Assembly (NCBI GenBank): GCA_031216915.1
Contig: CM062294.1
Span: forward strand, 33,185,128 to 33,249,127
Direction: 5' to 3'
Source: Pictodentalium vernedei
Taxonomy: Eukaryota; Mollusca; Scaphopoda; Dentaliida; Dentaliidae
Length of the DNA: 64,000 nucleotides
The first letter of the stretch is position 1; every line of letters begins with the position of its first letter. A program made the position numbers and the translations under genes. Of this stretch, positions 49,240 through 60,611 are shown piece by piece. The notes below the pieces were generated by a model, which did no database searches, had not been told where the DNA came from, and was given only the letters and a program-made list of their open reading frames with translations.

Positions 49240-50170
49240 TTTATTCAAATCGAGTCCTTGGGTTAATATTTAGGCTCCCTCTTCTTCTTCAGATCCACCA
49301 ATCAGAATCTTTTGATATTTGGAATGCAGCATCCTTAGGGGGTGAGATTCAATTTTGTTCAAGCCAAGTCTCTGGGTTCATATTTGAGCTCACTGTTGGA
49401 GCCCGAATTTTAACTTATTGCAATATGACGAAATTTCTTTGAAAATCTGCTTCTTCAGTTCCACTGGTCAGAATGCTTTCATATTTGGTATACAACATCT
49501 CTAGGAGGGTCAGATTCCAATTTGTTCAAATTGGGCCCCTGGGTTAATATTTGGACTCTCTATTGAAACCCAAAGTTTAACTTAGTGGAATATGAGGAAA
49601 TGTCTTTAAAAATAATCTTAAGATCCACCAGTCAGAATCCTTTTATATTTGGTATACAACATCTCTAGGGGGGTCAGATTCAAGTTTGTTCAAATCGAGT
49701 ACCTGGGTTTATATTTGGCCTTCCTATGGAAGCCTGAATTTTAACAATTCAATATGAGGGAATTTCTTTAAAAATTTTCTTCTTCAGATTCACTGGTCAG
49801 AATCCTTTCATGTTTGGTATACAACATCTTGAGATGGGTCAGTTTCAGGTTTGTTCAAATGAGTTACCTAAGTAAATATTTGGGCTCCCTATGGGAGCCC
49901 AAATATCAGTTTAGTACAATATGAGGTATGTTTTTTTTTTTAAATCTTCTTCTTCAGACCCTGCAGTCAGAATGCTTTGATATTTGATATACAGCATCAC
50001 AAAGAGGGTCAGATTCCAGTTTGTTCAAATCTGGTCCCTGGTTTTATATTTGGGCTCTCTATTGAAGCCTGAATTTTAACTTAGTTCAATATGAAGGAAT
50101 TTCTTTAAAAATCTTTTTCTGCAGAACCATCAATTAGAATCTTCTGATATTTGGTGTACAACATCTCTAG
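49240..50170 (+). repeat. 167-bp satellite, array 2
   Basis: TCTTCTTCAGATCCACCA(A/G)TC-type anchors at about 49280, 49446, 49616, 49785, 49950 and 50115, a spacing close to 167. The units resemble array 1 (TTTGATATTTGGTAT, CAAGTTTGTTCAAATC, CCTGGGTTAATATTTGG). Confidence 0.93.
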
Positions 50171-50179
50171 AGGGGTCAG

Positions 50180-51240
50180 ATTTTTTTTTTGACTTGCTAG
50201 GTCACAGTGACCCTGAACATAATAAATCAAAACAATTGGTTTCCGGATGATAACTTGATAATGGTTCAACCCACATTCATGACACTTCATAGGTAGGTTG
50301 GTATCAGTGAGAGTGAGAGGAACAACCCTATTTATTTTCGACTCGCTAGATGAAAGGTCAAGGTCACAGTGGCCTTCAACATAGTAAATCCGTGAACAAT
50401 TGGTTTCCGGACGACAACTTGATAATGGTTGGACCCACGTCATGAAACTTCATATGTAGGTTGGCATCAGTGAGAGGAAGAACCTTATTTATTTTAGACT
50501 CACTAGGTCAAAGGTCAAGGTCACAGTGACCTTGAACATAGTAAATCGTAAACAATTGGTTTTGAGACAACAACTTGATAATGGTTGGACCCATGTTCAT
50601 GAAACTTCATATGTAGGTTGGCATCGGTGAGAGGAAGAACCCTAGTTATTTTAGGCTCGCTAGGTCAAAGGTCAAGGTCACAGTGACCTTAAACAAAGTA
50701 AATCGTAAACAATTGTTTCCGGATGATAACTTGACTATGGTTCAACCCACATTCATGAACCTCGTATGTAGGTTGGCATTCTTGAGAGGAAGAACCTTAT
50801 TTATTTTGTACTCGCTAGGTGAAAGGTCAAGGTCACAGTGACCTTCAACATAGTAAATCGTAAACAATTGGTTTCCGGACGATAACTTAATGATGGTTTC
50901 ACCCACATTCATGAAACTTCATAGGTAGGTTAGCCTAGGTGAGTGGAAGACCCTATTTACTTAGGACTCGCTAGGTCAAAGGTCAAGGTCACAGTGACCT
51001 TGAACATAATAAATCGTAATCAATTGGTTTTCAGATGATAATTTAACAATGGTTTCACCCACATTCATGAAACTTCATAGGTAGGTTGGTATTGGTGCAA
51101 TAAAGAGCCCTATTTATTTTGGAATCGCTAGGTCAAAGGTCAAGGTCACAGTGACTCTTCGCATAGTAAGTTGTAAACAACTGGTTTTTGGACGATAAGT
51201 TGATAATGATTAAACCCACTTTTGTGTTGTCACAACTTGA
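50180..51240 (+). repeat. 156-bp satellite
   Basis: GGTCAAGGTCACAGTG(A/G)CC at about 50357, 50513, 50670, 50825, 50981 and 51138, a spacing of 155-157; about seven units. Each includes AACAATTGGTTTCCGGA(C/T)GA and ATGAAACTTCATA(T/G)GTAGG. Confidence 0.95.
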
Positions 51241-51390
51241 CATTGGATCGATGATCCTATCAACATTTTTAGCTCAACTTTGGCGAAGCCAAATTTGAGG
51301 TATTGTCATGGCCCGCCGTCCGTCTGTCTGTCTGTCCATTTGTCTGTCTGTCTGTCTGTCCATCTGTCCATCCATCGCACCTTACACATG
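51241..51390. repeat. GTCTGTC microsatellite and repeat leader
   Basis: AGCTCAACTTTGGCGAAGCC, then CCGTCCGTCTGTCTGTC runs, leading into the next array. The same leader style occurs at 35482 and 55690. Confidence 0.7.
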
Positions 51391-53480
51391 GCTCGGGCTA
51401 GAGGCCGTATTTATGAACTGATCTTTACGAAACTCCATTTTGTACAAAATTAGGTGCAATCAGATTTTTGCGCAGAACTTCTATATGAAAGCTGTGATTT
51501 GAATAATTTTTTGTATGAATGTTTAGTACCATGGGATACATCACATATAATACGTTTTTTTTTTCTCGTGCGTAAATTATGCAAATTAGACTAACATTGA
51601 TTTATTTAGTGTTGCTTCCAGCTCTGTAAGTGCAAATGCCAATATGGCTCGGGCTAAAGGCCGTATTTATGAACCAATCTTTATGAAACTTCTTGGGTAC
51701 CTTTGTTATCACCGTGGGACGAGAACGAGTGTTTTTGGGTCCGGTCTGAAATTCAAGATGGCTGCTAGCAGCCATTTTGTACAAAATTAGGTGCAATCAT
51801 ATTTTTGCACAGAACTTCCATATGAAAGTGCTGATTTGAATAATTTTTTGTGTGAATGTTTAGTACCATGGGATACATCACATATAATGCAGGTTTTTTT
51901 CTTGTGCATAAATTATGCCAATTAGACTAACTTTGATCTATTTAATATTACTTTCAGCACTGTAACTGCAAATGCCAATACGGCACGGGCTAGAGGCTGT
52001 ATTTATGACGCGATCTTTACAAAACTTCTTGGGTACCTTTGTTATCAAGGTGGGACAAGAACGAGTGGTTTTGGGTGCGGTCCGAAATTCAAGATGGCCA
52101 CCAGCAGCTATTTTATACTTTAGTTAGTGCAATCAGTTTTTTGTACAGAACTTCTGTATGAAAGTTCTGATTTGAATAAATTTTTGTATGAATGTTTAGT
52201 AACATGGAATACATCACATATAATACAGGTTTTTTTCTCGTGCAAAAATTATGCAAATTAGATGAACTTTAATTTATTCAGTGCTACTTATACACAGTAA
52301 GTGCACATGTCAATACGGCACGGGCTAGAGTCTGTATTTATGAACCGATCTTCACGAAACTTCTTGGGTACCTTTGTTATCACCTTGAGACGAGAACGAG
52401 TGTTTCTGGGTGCGGTCCAAATTTTGAGGTGGCTGTCAGTGGCCATTTTGTACCGAAATTAGGTCCAATCAGTTTTTTGTACACAACTTCTAAACGGCTC
52501 AGGCTAAAGGCTGTATTTATGAACCGATCTTTACAAAACTTCTTGGGTACCTTTGTTATCACCGTGGGACGAGGACGAGTGGTTTTGTGTGCGGTTAAAT
52601 TCAAGATGGCTGCCAGCAGCCATTTTGTACCAAAATTAGTGCAATCAGTTTTTTGTACAGAACTTCTGTATGGAAGTTCTGATTTGAATAAATTTCTGTA
52701 TGAATGTTTAGTAACATGGAATACATCACATATAATACAGGTTTTTTTCTCGCACAGAAATTATGCAAATTAGATGAACTTTGATTTATAAAGTGCTACT
52801 TACACACAGTAAGTACATGTGTCAATACGGCTCGGGCTAGAGGCAGTATTTATGACCTGATCTCACAAAACCTCTTGGGTACCTTTGTTATCACCTTGGG
52901 ATGAGAACGAGTGTTTCTGGGTGCGGTCCAAAATTCAAGATGGCTGCCAGTGGCCATTTTGTACTGAAATTAGGTCCAATCAGTTTTTTGTACACAACTT
53001 CTATACAGCTCAGGCTAGAGGCCGTATTTATGAACCGATCTTTACGAAACTTCTTGGTACCTTTGTTATCACTGTGGGACGAGAACAAGTGTTTTTGGGT
53101 GCGGTCCAAAATTCAAGATGGCCGCCAGCAGCCTTTTTGTACCAAAATTAGTGCAATAAGTTTTTTGTACAGAACTTCTGTATGAAAGTTCTGATTTGAA
53201 TAAAGTTTTGTAGGAATGTTTAGTAACATGGAATAATCACATATAATACGTTTTTTTTTTCGTGCAGAAATTATGCAAATTAGATGAACTTTGATTTGTT
53301 CAGTGCTACTTATATACAGTAAGTGCACATGTCAATACGGCTCGGGCTAGAGTCTTTATTTATGAAGTGATCTTCACAAAACGTCTTGGGTACCTTTGTT
53401 TTCACCTTGTGACAGGAACGACTGTTTTGGGGTGCCTTTGTTATCACTGTGCTATGAGAACAAATATTTTTGGGTTCAGT
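51391..53480 (+). repeat. Higher-order repeat of about 340 bp
   Basis: GGC(T/A)CGGGCTAGAGGC at 51391, 51646, 51981, 52317, 52495, 52837, 53005 and 53338. Intervals alternate between about 335-340 and 170, so some units are half-length. Units contain TTCTTGGGTACCTTTGTTAT and CAAGATGGC(T/C)GCCAGCAGCC. Confidence 0.92.
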
Positions 53481-53729
53481 CACACCCACTCTGGGACTCA
53501 AAGATTTCTTTTCTAGTTTAGCATCTAACTGTCATCCCACTTTTACAATACTTTACCTATCTGTTTGTTACAGGCTACAGTCAGCATTTATGTTCAGACC
53601 ATTTCAATACTTTACATGTACTTTTGTTATCAGGTCATTACCTAGATGTTTGTCATTGATGTGTCACATACTATACATGTACATGTCTTAAACAAGTTGA
53701 GCTACAGTGTCATTGACACTTTAATTTGG

Positions 53730-54320
53730 GTTATACATTATTGGTGTCTTGAGGAAGCTTTCTTTTGATTTTGGATTAGCTAGCCAATTCAATATGGCTA
53801 CCATGCCCACCATATTGAATTTGGTTTCTGTCCACTAACTGATGGATGTTGACTTGAATCTTTTTTATTTTTGAATTATGCCTTGTTGGTGTCTAGAGGT
53901 AGCTTCCTTTCAATGTTGGACCAGTTTTTGGATGAGCTAGCCAATTCAATATGGCCACCATGGTGGCCAAATTGAATTTGGTTTCTGACCAATAACTAAT
54001 AAATGCTGACTCAAATCATTTTTATTTTGGAATTATGCATTGTTGCTGTCTAAAGGAAGCTTCCTTTCAATGTTGGACCAGTCAGCTGATCCAAGATAGC
54101 CACCAGAGGGCAATTCATTATGGCTTCCATGACGTCCATCTTGAATTTGGTTTCCTTCCAATAACTAATAAATACTGACTCGAATCAGTTTCATTTTTTG
54201 GTTATGCATTATTGGTGTCTAGAGAGAACTTCCTTTCTATTTTAGATCAGATAACCAATTCAATATGGCTCCCATGATGACCATCTTGAATTTTGTTTCC
54301 ATCTGATAACTTATGAATGC
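53730..54320 (+). repeat. Tandem repeat of about 155-160 bp
   Basis: TTGGTGTCT(T/A)GAGG, GCTAGCCAATTCAATATGGC and TTGAATTTGGTTTC(T/C) recur about four times between 53738 and 54320. Confidence 0.82.
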
Positions 54321-54324
54321 TTAT

Positions 54325-54665
54325 TCAAATTAATTTGCCCCCCCCCCCCCCACCACCAAGAGACTTACCTACCCTTTTATGACACTGCTCGGGGCATATG
54401 CCACACTTTGTGTTACTCTTGTTTCTCTTTGCCCCTTTGCCCCAAAATGCATTTTAAGGATTTGGAGGGAGTGATTACATGCACACAAAAAATTGCCCCC
54501 CCCCCCCCCCCACCATGTCATTTAGGAGTTACATGCAGAAAAAGAATTGACTCCTATAACCCTGCTCTCCTCCACCCCTCCCCAACCCCCCCCCCCCCCC
54601 CCCCCTTCATCAGTTAGGCAATTTTTTTTTCTTTACTCTAAAATGTATTTTGAAGCATTTAGCAC
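54325..54665. other. Poly-C tracts, no gene
   Basis: Three poly-C runs (about 54337, 54498, 54588). The text between them (CCAAAATGCATTTTAAGGAT and a diverged second copy) appears loosely repeated. Confidence 0.6.
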
Positions 54666-54769
54666 TTGCCAATGCTGGCTGTTTGTTGGATGAAAATAGT
54701 CATTTTGTACAATTTGAAAAAAGACCAATCAGACATATTATGCACCGGGTATAGCCCTTGTAACTTATT

Positions 54770-55310
54770 GCAAAATGAGGAAATTTCTTTAAAAATCTTC
54801 TTCAGATCCACCAGTCACAATCCTCTCATATTTGGTATACAACATTTATAAAGGGAGTCAGATTCAAATTTGTTCAAATCGAGCCCCTGGGTTATTAATT
54901 TGGGTTTCCTTTGGGAGCCTGATTTTTAACTTAGTGCAATAAGAGGGAATTTTTTTAAAAATCATGTTCTTCAGATCCACCAGTCAAAATTCTTTCATAT
55001 TTGGTATACAACATCTCTAGGTGGGTCAGATTCAAGTTTGTTCAAATCGAGTTCCTGGGTTAATATTTTGGATCTCTATTGGATCCCAAAGTTTAACTTA
55101 GTGCAATTTGAGGACATTTCTTTAAAAACCTTCTTCAGATCCACCAGTCACAATTCTTTCATATTGGGTATAACATTACAAGGGGGATTAGATTGAAGTT
55201 TGTTCAGTTTGAGTCCCTGGCTTAATATTTGGGCTCTCAATAGGGTGTGGGGGGGGCAGGGGGAGGGGAGCATGTTAGGTTCAAGTTTGTTTAAATCCAT
55301 TCCTCGGTGT
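54770..55310 (+). repeat. 167-bp satellite, array 3
   Basis: CTTCTTCAGATCCACCAGTCA at about 54796, 54962 and 55133. Same family as arrays 1 and 2; the end is interrupted by a GGGGGG run at 55248-55270. Confidence 0.9.
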
Positions 55311-55616
55311 TGTTCCAAAAAATTTGCCTTTCATGACTTCATTCCTTTGTAGTGTTGATGAACTATGTCTAACTGAAAGTGTGACCACAAATACGTCTTT
55401 GAACCACTTTAGCAGGTGAGTGATTAAAGCTCCTTGGGGGTCTCTTGTTTTTATAGCCTGGGAGTTGCTCCATGTCTGGATTCCATATACCAAAGGGCGA
55501 TGTATTTGGGCACAGTATAATGTTTTCATGGCTTCGTGTATAAGAATATTTTTGATTTTGTCGAGACAATAGTTTGTGCACGCTATGATTTGTGAGCCTT
55601 TTAAGAAAGTGTTCAT
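55310..55616 (-). pseudogene. LINE-like reverse-transcriptase fragment
   Basis: Minus-strand frame with IKNILIHEAMKTLYCAQIHR-PLVYGIQTWSNSQ, matching the LKTLYYSLIHPYLxYGIxxWG-type motif downstream of the non-LTR RT palm (recognised from memory). About 100 residues, no flanking LINE domains. Confidence 0.65.
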
Positions 55617-55689
55617 TAATGCTTATTCCCAGAAATTACAAACTTGTCATTTCCCGCTGGTCCCAACCTTGCTAAATTTTGTTGGTTAT

Positions 55690-56060
55690 TTATTATGCCC
55701 CGACCTCCTTAGGAGGATCGATGTGTATAAAGTCAAGGTCTGTCCGTCTGTCCCCGTCCATCCGTCCGTCCATCCGTCCGTGCAAACATTTTGTAATAAT
55801 TACATTGTTAATGCGGTTATACGTTTTGGGTCCAAATACTCAATTCCCATTGATCAGCCAGCTGGATGAAAACGTCATGACCAAATGTAATTATTTCCCA
55901 GTGAATACATTTGGTCGAACTTTGACCCGCATTTACGGTAGAGCGCAATTGACAGAATGTAATTCGGGCGGTGTTTGGGCGGGTTTTTAACTTTTAGCGC
56001 CTCTCGCAGTGATCAACTCCGCTCAGATGAGCAATTAAAGTGCCTTGGTGCCTCTTGTTG
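55690..56060 (+). repeat. Dispersed repeat with GTCCGTCC run
   Basis: TTATTATGCCCCGACCTCCT, then CCGTCCATCCGTCCGTCC, then CCAAATACTCAATTCCCATTG. It ends in GGGCGGTGTTTGGGCGGG. Non-coding. Confidence 0.55.
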
Positions 56061-56139
56061 TTTTTTGTTTTATTTTCACACAGACATGGGCTGAAACGAC
56101 CCTAAACTATTTAAATGTATTTCATTGGGATCTTGAGCT

Positions 56140-56730
56140 TTAACTCTTTTGGCACGACAGGCGACTAAAGTCGACAGACGGCAGACCGCAGAAAGGTACT
56201 GCAGTAGTCATTTTGGCCAACTGTGTGTGTCGATTTCCAAGTGCTTTTAACCCTTTACCCAACGCAGATGATATCAAAATTTATATTATTTTAAATATCA
56301 TTTTTTCAAATTTTTAAAAAAAAATCAACAAAACCATATCATGTGACCCCTCGTTGGAACGAGCTCGTTCCAACGAAGGGTGACATGATATGGTTTTGTT
56401 GAATTTTTTTGAAAAATAATATTTTTTCAACTGCTGAAGTTGCATATTACGTGAGGGATGCGGATGTTGATGTTGAACAAACATACGTATTCCTATGTTT
56501 CAGGCACCATTTATGTCCTATCCGTGAACAAGGATATCGTTCCTTGAAAGTACAAAGGTGCCATTTAAATATATACAGAAAATCATTTGAAAAACTGATA
56601 ATGAAATCATTAGAACACTTTTAAAATAATAACGCTTTATTCTAACAACCTATACTTTTTGTAAAATTCCTGATGAATATTAGGTGCTAAGAATTCTGTT
56701 TCTCAGATTATTCCGTGCCAAAAGAGTTAA
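56140..56730 (+). mobile_element. Family L element (TTAA-flanked), nested A
   Basis: TTAACTCTTTTGGCACG and CGTGCCAAAAGAGTTAA are perfect 17-bp inverted ends including TTAA. A family A copy is inserted in the left third. Inner text CAGGCACCATTTATGTCC faces AAAGGTGCCATTTAAAT. Confidence 0.85.
56247..56466 (+). mobile_element. Family A MITE, right end lost
   Basis: TTAACCCTTTACCCAACGC at 56247; the core at 56345-56395 carries GTTGG/CCAAC in both arms; the right terminus GGGTAAAGGGTTAA is absent. Confidence 0.8.
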
Positions 56731-56774
56731 ATGGGGGTGGGGAGGGGGGTTCGATTTTTCGGTCTATTAAAGTG

Positions 56775-57268
56775 TGGGGGGCATGGTGATGTGTACTAAG
56801 GTGTACTGCACGTCAATGATGCACTTGTCTTCAACCAATACTAGACCTGTTTGTGCGGATTTATACGTTGGGGAGTCAGACAGTTGCTTTCCATTGCTTG
56901 GTGGTTCTCCCTGGGCACTCCGGCTTCCTCCACCCATAAAACTGTCTGACAGGAGGAGACCCTGGCTGTTGAAAGTGTCTTTAACCCTTTACCTAACATG
57001 AAAAGCAGACGACACTTGCAAAAAAAATTCTTGAATAACTAATTTTTTTCATTTTTTTGTCTCAAAAACATAGGTTATGACCCCTCGTTGGAATGAGCTC
57101 GACAAGCTCGTTCCAGTGAGGGGTCATAACCTATGTTTTTAAGACAAAAAATGAAAAAAATAATGAAAATTAATTGGCGATTTTTAAGAATAGCTCTGGC
57201 CGGTTTTGGCCGTTACGTTGGGTAAAGGGTTAAACACCAATAAATAATAAATAAATAAATAAATAAAT
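56775..57268 (+). mobile_element. SINE split by family A
   Basis: Head absent; body from GCATGGTGATGTGTACTAAG to CTGTTGAAAGTGTC, then a family A element, then TTAAACACCAATAAATAATAAAT. Confidence 0.85.
56981..57233 (+). mobile_element. Family A MITE in a SINE tail
   Basis: TTAACCCTTTACCTAACATG to TTGGGTAAAGGGTTAA, 253 bp. Insertion at the TTAA of the SINE tail (GTGTC-TTAA-ACACC), so both TTAA copies are explained by the target. Confidence 0.95.
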
Positions 57269-57935
57269 ATTTCTTGTGAGCATGTGTTGAAATATTTTTG
57301 CAAAGATATTAAAACTGACCGAATTTCAAAAACATGACCTCAAGAGATGATAAACAAAACAATATCCATTTCTGGTAAAAACATTTTACAAAACTGAAGA
57401 TACTTTATACAAAAACAAGCAATATAAGTAAAGATATTGATTGTTGAGACGTATATAGGAATGGTTAGTTAATTTTGTATTGTGTGTACTTGTAATATCT
57501 GTTTATTGATTCCTGTGGGGTCTTTAATCTTTTGTCCGGTTTGCAATTAGTCTCCCACTTTACCCAATAGCAATCGATGGACAATATTGTGTATATTTTG
57601 TTGTTGAAACAGTCAAGCTGTTCCTATCAACATTCCTTTCAATCCTATCTCTTACCATTGACATGAGCTGATGAGTGGGGGGTCTTCAATTCTAAAAGTT
57701 AAGTTGTAAATTGTAACAGTGGTATGCAAGACATGAGGCAATTGTCTTCATATTTCAGTTTGGTGTAGATGGAGGATCTCCAACCAGTCTCCAGTTCCAT
57801 CTGAACTCTGTAAAGTAAAATTAGGTCTGAACTGAACCATTGACTGTGTGCAGACCTAATTTACTGGACACGTTTTGTAAATTTCTTTACAAACGAGGTA
57901 TGCCCTCGTTAAAAAACAGTTCCTTGATAAATAGA
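57269..57935. other. No gene; small inverted repeat
   Basis: Inverted AATTAGGTCTGAACTGAACC / CAGACCTAATTTACTGG at about 57800-57870. Otherwise nothing recognised. Confidence 0.45.
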
Positions 57936-58300
57936 AATTACTACCATTATGTGGATGTACAAAATATGTATCCGAGTCGAGCTCCGGGTTCTAAGGGCAG
58001 ATCACGATGAGTCGTGATCTACCCTTAGAACCCGGAGCGAGACTCGGATACATATTTTGTACATCTACATAATGGTAATAATCATTTTATCTTACAATAT
58101 ATTGGGGATAAGTCAAGAATGTAGACAAATATATAACGAACTATTTATTCGAACGGATGAACAAAAAGAAGAAAAAAATGGAACTCACGCGAAAGGAACG
58201 TGCTTGTATCTGACCCCCTGATAGAAACATCTGTATCAGGGGGTAGGATACACGACAGTTGCAGAGTTAATAGAGACAAAATACATGTTGATTGTAAGAT
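57936..58300 (+). mobile_element. Family H element
   Basis: The palindrome at 57938-58078 (ACCATTATGTGGATGTACAA ... TTGTACATCTACATAATGGT, arms about 62 bases, tip GATCACGATGAGTCGTGATC) is followed by the conserved flank also seen at 20460-20680, including GAACTCACGCGAAAGGAACG and TGATAGAAACATCTGTATCA. Confidence 0.8.
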
Positions 58301-58372
58301 AAATCATGGTATTGACCCAAAACACCATGGTAAACTATTGTTTACCATGGTGTTTTGGGACAATACTATGGC
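58296..58372. repeat. Palindrome
   Basis: ATGGTATTGACCCAAAACACC-ATGGTAAAC facing GTTTACCATGGTGTTTTGGG-ACAATACTAT. Confidence 0.75.
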
Positions 58373-58387
58373 TCAACATGATGTACC

Positions 58388-58718
58388 GTGGGGAGTGCGG
58401 TGACTCAGTGGTTACAGCATTCGACTTCAAACCAAAAGGTCCACGGTTCGATCCCCACTAGGGATAACTGCATTGTGTCCTTGGGCAGGGCACTTTATTC
58501 AGATTGCCAACATGGTGGGGGGGGGGGGGGGGGGGGGGCTCAGTGGTGCTGTGTACTAAGGTGTACTGCACGTCGATGGTGCACTTGTCTTCAAATCAAT
58601 GCTAACCCTGCTGTGTGGATTTAGTGCATTGGGGAGTCTGTCTGATGGTTACTTACCACTGCACAGTGGTTCTCTCCTTAAATGTGTCATTAAACCCCAA
58701 TAAAAAAATAAATACCAT
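58388..58718 (+). mobile_element. tRNA-type SINE
   Basis: GGGGAGTGCGGTGACTCAGT with B box GGTTCGATCCCC; poly-G expansion at 58515-58539; shared body shortened after GGTTCTCTCC; tail TTAAACCCCAATAAAAAAAT. Confidence 0.85.
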
Positions 58719-58869
58719 TGGACTTAATTATAAGGGCAAGTTGAAGATTCTGTTTGTCCTCGAAAAACAGTTTTTGTGAGGACTGCAGAAATCGTCTCCA
58801 TCCATCCATGCATTCATCTGAGCACCTATTCACAACATTAAGTGTTTAAGCCTGATACATAGAGGTTAT

Positions 58870-59247
58870 CTAGTGTTTTTGAGTGAATACCGAAAATTAT
58901 TTCACTTGTGATTGAGATAAATGTTTATTTTTTGTGAGTGCTAGCGCGAGTGAAAACAACCATTTATCTTGGTCACGAGTGAAATAATAATAAATAACAC
59001 TAGATTTTTCTTTTTATTATAGGCTTCTTTATTAGAATCGGATCATTAATTCCACTTGTTTCAACCTTGAATTGATGCACGAAAGTAAAAAGCTGATGCG
59101 CATTGAGAAGCGGAAGTGATTTGATCAATACTCGGAACAGGTAGCGTCTTGCAATCTGATTCAGCTAGCAGATTTCATGCATCAATTCAAGGTGAACATG
59201 TGTTGAATTATTGCTGGAAATGATCGGTATCCACTCAAAAACACTAG
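58870..59247. mobile_element. Inverted-repeat element CTAGTGTTTTTGAGTG
   Basis: CTAGTGTTTTTGAGTGAATACCG faces CGGTATCCACTCAAAAACACTAG. The inner palindrome CACCTTGAATTGATGCA-type arms (TTCAACCTTGAATTGATGCA / TGCATCAATTCAAGGTGAAC) lies at about 59058-59200. Class unknown. Confidence 0.7.
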
Positions 59248-59294
59248 ATTTACTTTTCATAATACGTTTTTACAACAAATTGATCCGTCGTATA

Positions 59295-59376
59295 CACAAG
59301 AGGTTTATTTACTAAACCTGTGATCTTGAACAAGGCAACTTTTAATGACCACAAGTTTAGTAAATAAGCCTCTCGT
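59295..59376. repeat. Palindrome
   Basis: CACAAGAGGTTTATTTACTA-AAC facing GTTTAGTAAATAAGCCTCTC-GTG, spacer about 30 bases. Confidence 0.75.
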
Positions 59377-59430
59377 GTTTCACGATGTAGGTTTTGGGCT
59401 ATGGGTAGTGTCTATTGGAACATATACGTT

Positions 59431-59542
59431 TTGTGATGAATTGACGGTAACATGGTCTGAGGTTTGCGGCTCAGAGTGTATGTTCAACATCGGTTGAACA
59501 TAAGCTCCGAGCCGCAAACCTCAGACCATCAATTCATCACAA
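59431..59542. repeat. Palindrome
   Basis: TTGTGATGAATTGA...GGTCTGAGGTTTGCGGCTC facing GAGCCGCAAACCTCAGACC...TCAATTCATCACAA, tip TCAACATCGGTTGA. Confidence 0.8.
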
Positions 59543-59599
59543 TAACTTATAATGTTAAAAACAATGTGGCCACCACCTAAAGGATGCACTTTATTTTAT

Positions 59600-59990
59600 G
59601 GGAGTCTGTAACAACTTTAGACCTCTGTATCTCGGTCAGTGCATGATAGATTTTAGTGATCTCTTGTGTGCTGATAGACCATCATGGGGAAAAGGATATT
59701 CACAAATAAGGGTTTTGTCCCAAAACGAAGTTTGTGGGGGATCTAGCAATGGGGGTCGTAAATTTGTTCATCCGTCTGTCCATAATAACTTCAGAACTCT
59801 GTATCTCGGTCAGTGCATGTTGGACTTGAACAATTGTTGGTATGCTCATGGACCATCATGGGGGAAAGGACATTCACAAGTAATGGGTTTCATCGAATCA
59901 TTTTTTCTAGAGTTATGGGCCTTTTTGAAGTAAGAAACATTCAATCAATATTTTCAATGTGTATCCTTGGTGGCTCCACATTTTCATTAT
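59600..59990 (+). repeat. Two-unit tandem repeat
   Basis: CTCTGTATCTCGGTCAGTGC-ATG and GACCATCATGGGG(A/G)AAAGGA each occur twice about 180 bases apart. In the same style as the GTC-type arrays. Confidence 0.75.
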
Positions 59991-60231
59991 ATTTTATATA
60001 TTTTCCATGTCGCATGCAATTTTCGCATACCATGTGGTTCGGACATAAAATTTTTCGGTTGATAAATTTTATTATTATTATTGGAGTTAGGTGTCAGTAG
60101 GGGACTGTATGGACAGGATTTCTTCACTCTGTTGAGGGCAGAATTTCTGTTTTTTGGGTCCCTGTCGGCCGTCTGGGTTCAGTTGTGTTCCTGCCGGTAT
60201 TTTTTCTGCCACCTTTCTCTCGTAGTTGGGG

Positions 60232-60611
60232 AGCATGGTGGCTCAGTAGGTAGAGGTGCAGGCTGCAAGCCGAGAGGTCCTCGGTTCGAATCCCACCTGT
60301 GGCAACCACGTTGTGTCCTTGGGCAAGACACTTCATCTCCATTGCCCGCATGGGGGCACGATGACGCCGTGTACTAAGGCGTACTGCACGTCGATGGTAC
60401 GCATGTCTTCAACCAATCTAACCCTGCCTGTGCTGCATGCGGAGTTACGATGTTGGGGAGCTGGCAGCTGCTCGTCGTTGCTCGGTGGTTCTCTCCAGGT
60501 ACTCCGGCTTCTCCGGCGTCCTCCACCCGTAAAACTGTCACGGTCATGATTAGCCATTGTGCATAAATATATGACCTTAAACATCAATAAATAAATAAAT
60601 AAATAAATATA
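60232..60611 (+). mobile_element. tRNA-type SINE in the DIRS leader
   Basis: A full-length copy: A box TGGCTCAGTAGG at 60239-60250, B box GGTTCGAATCC at 60283-60293, shared body (with a small CTCCGGCTTCTCCGGCGTCC duplication), AATAAATAAATAAAT tail. An exact 16-bp duplication, TCTCTCGTAGTTGGGG, lies at 60216-60231 and 60612-60627. Confidence 0.96.

Noticed and set aside
50105-53328. Several 60-110 codon frames in the satellite arrays
   Set aside because: They repeat with the array period, shift frame between units and have no recognisable fold.
60232-60300. Possible tRNA gene at the SINE head
   Set aside because: A and B boxes are present, but the sequence continues into the SINE body with target duplications and no cloverleaf end; it is a SINE head.
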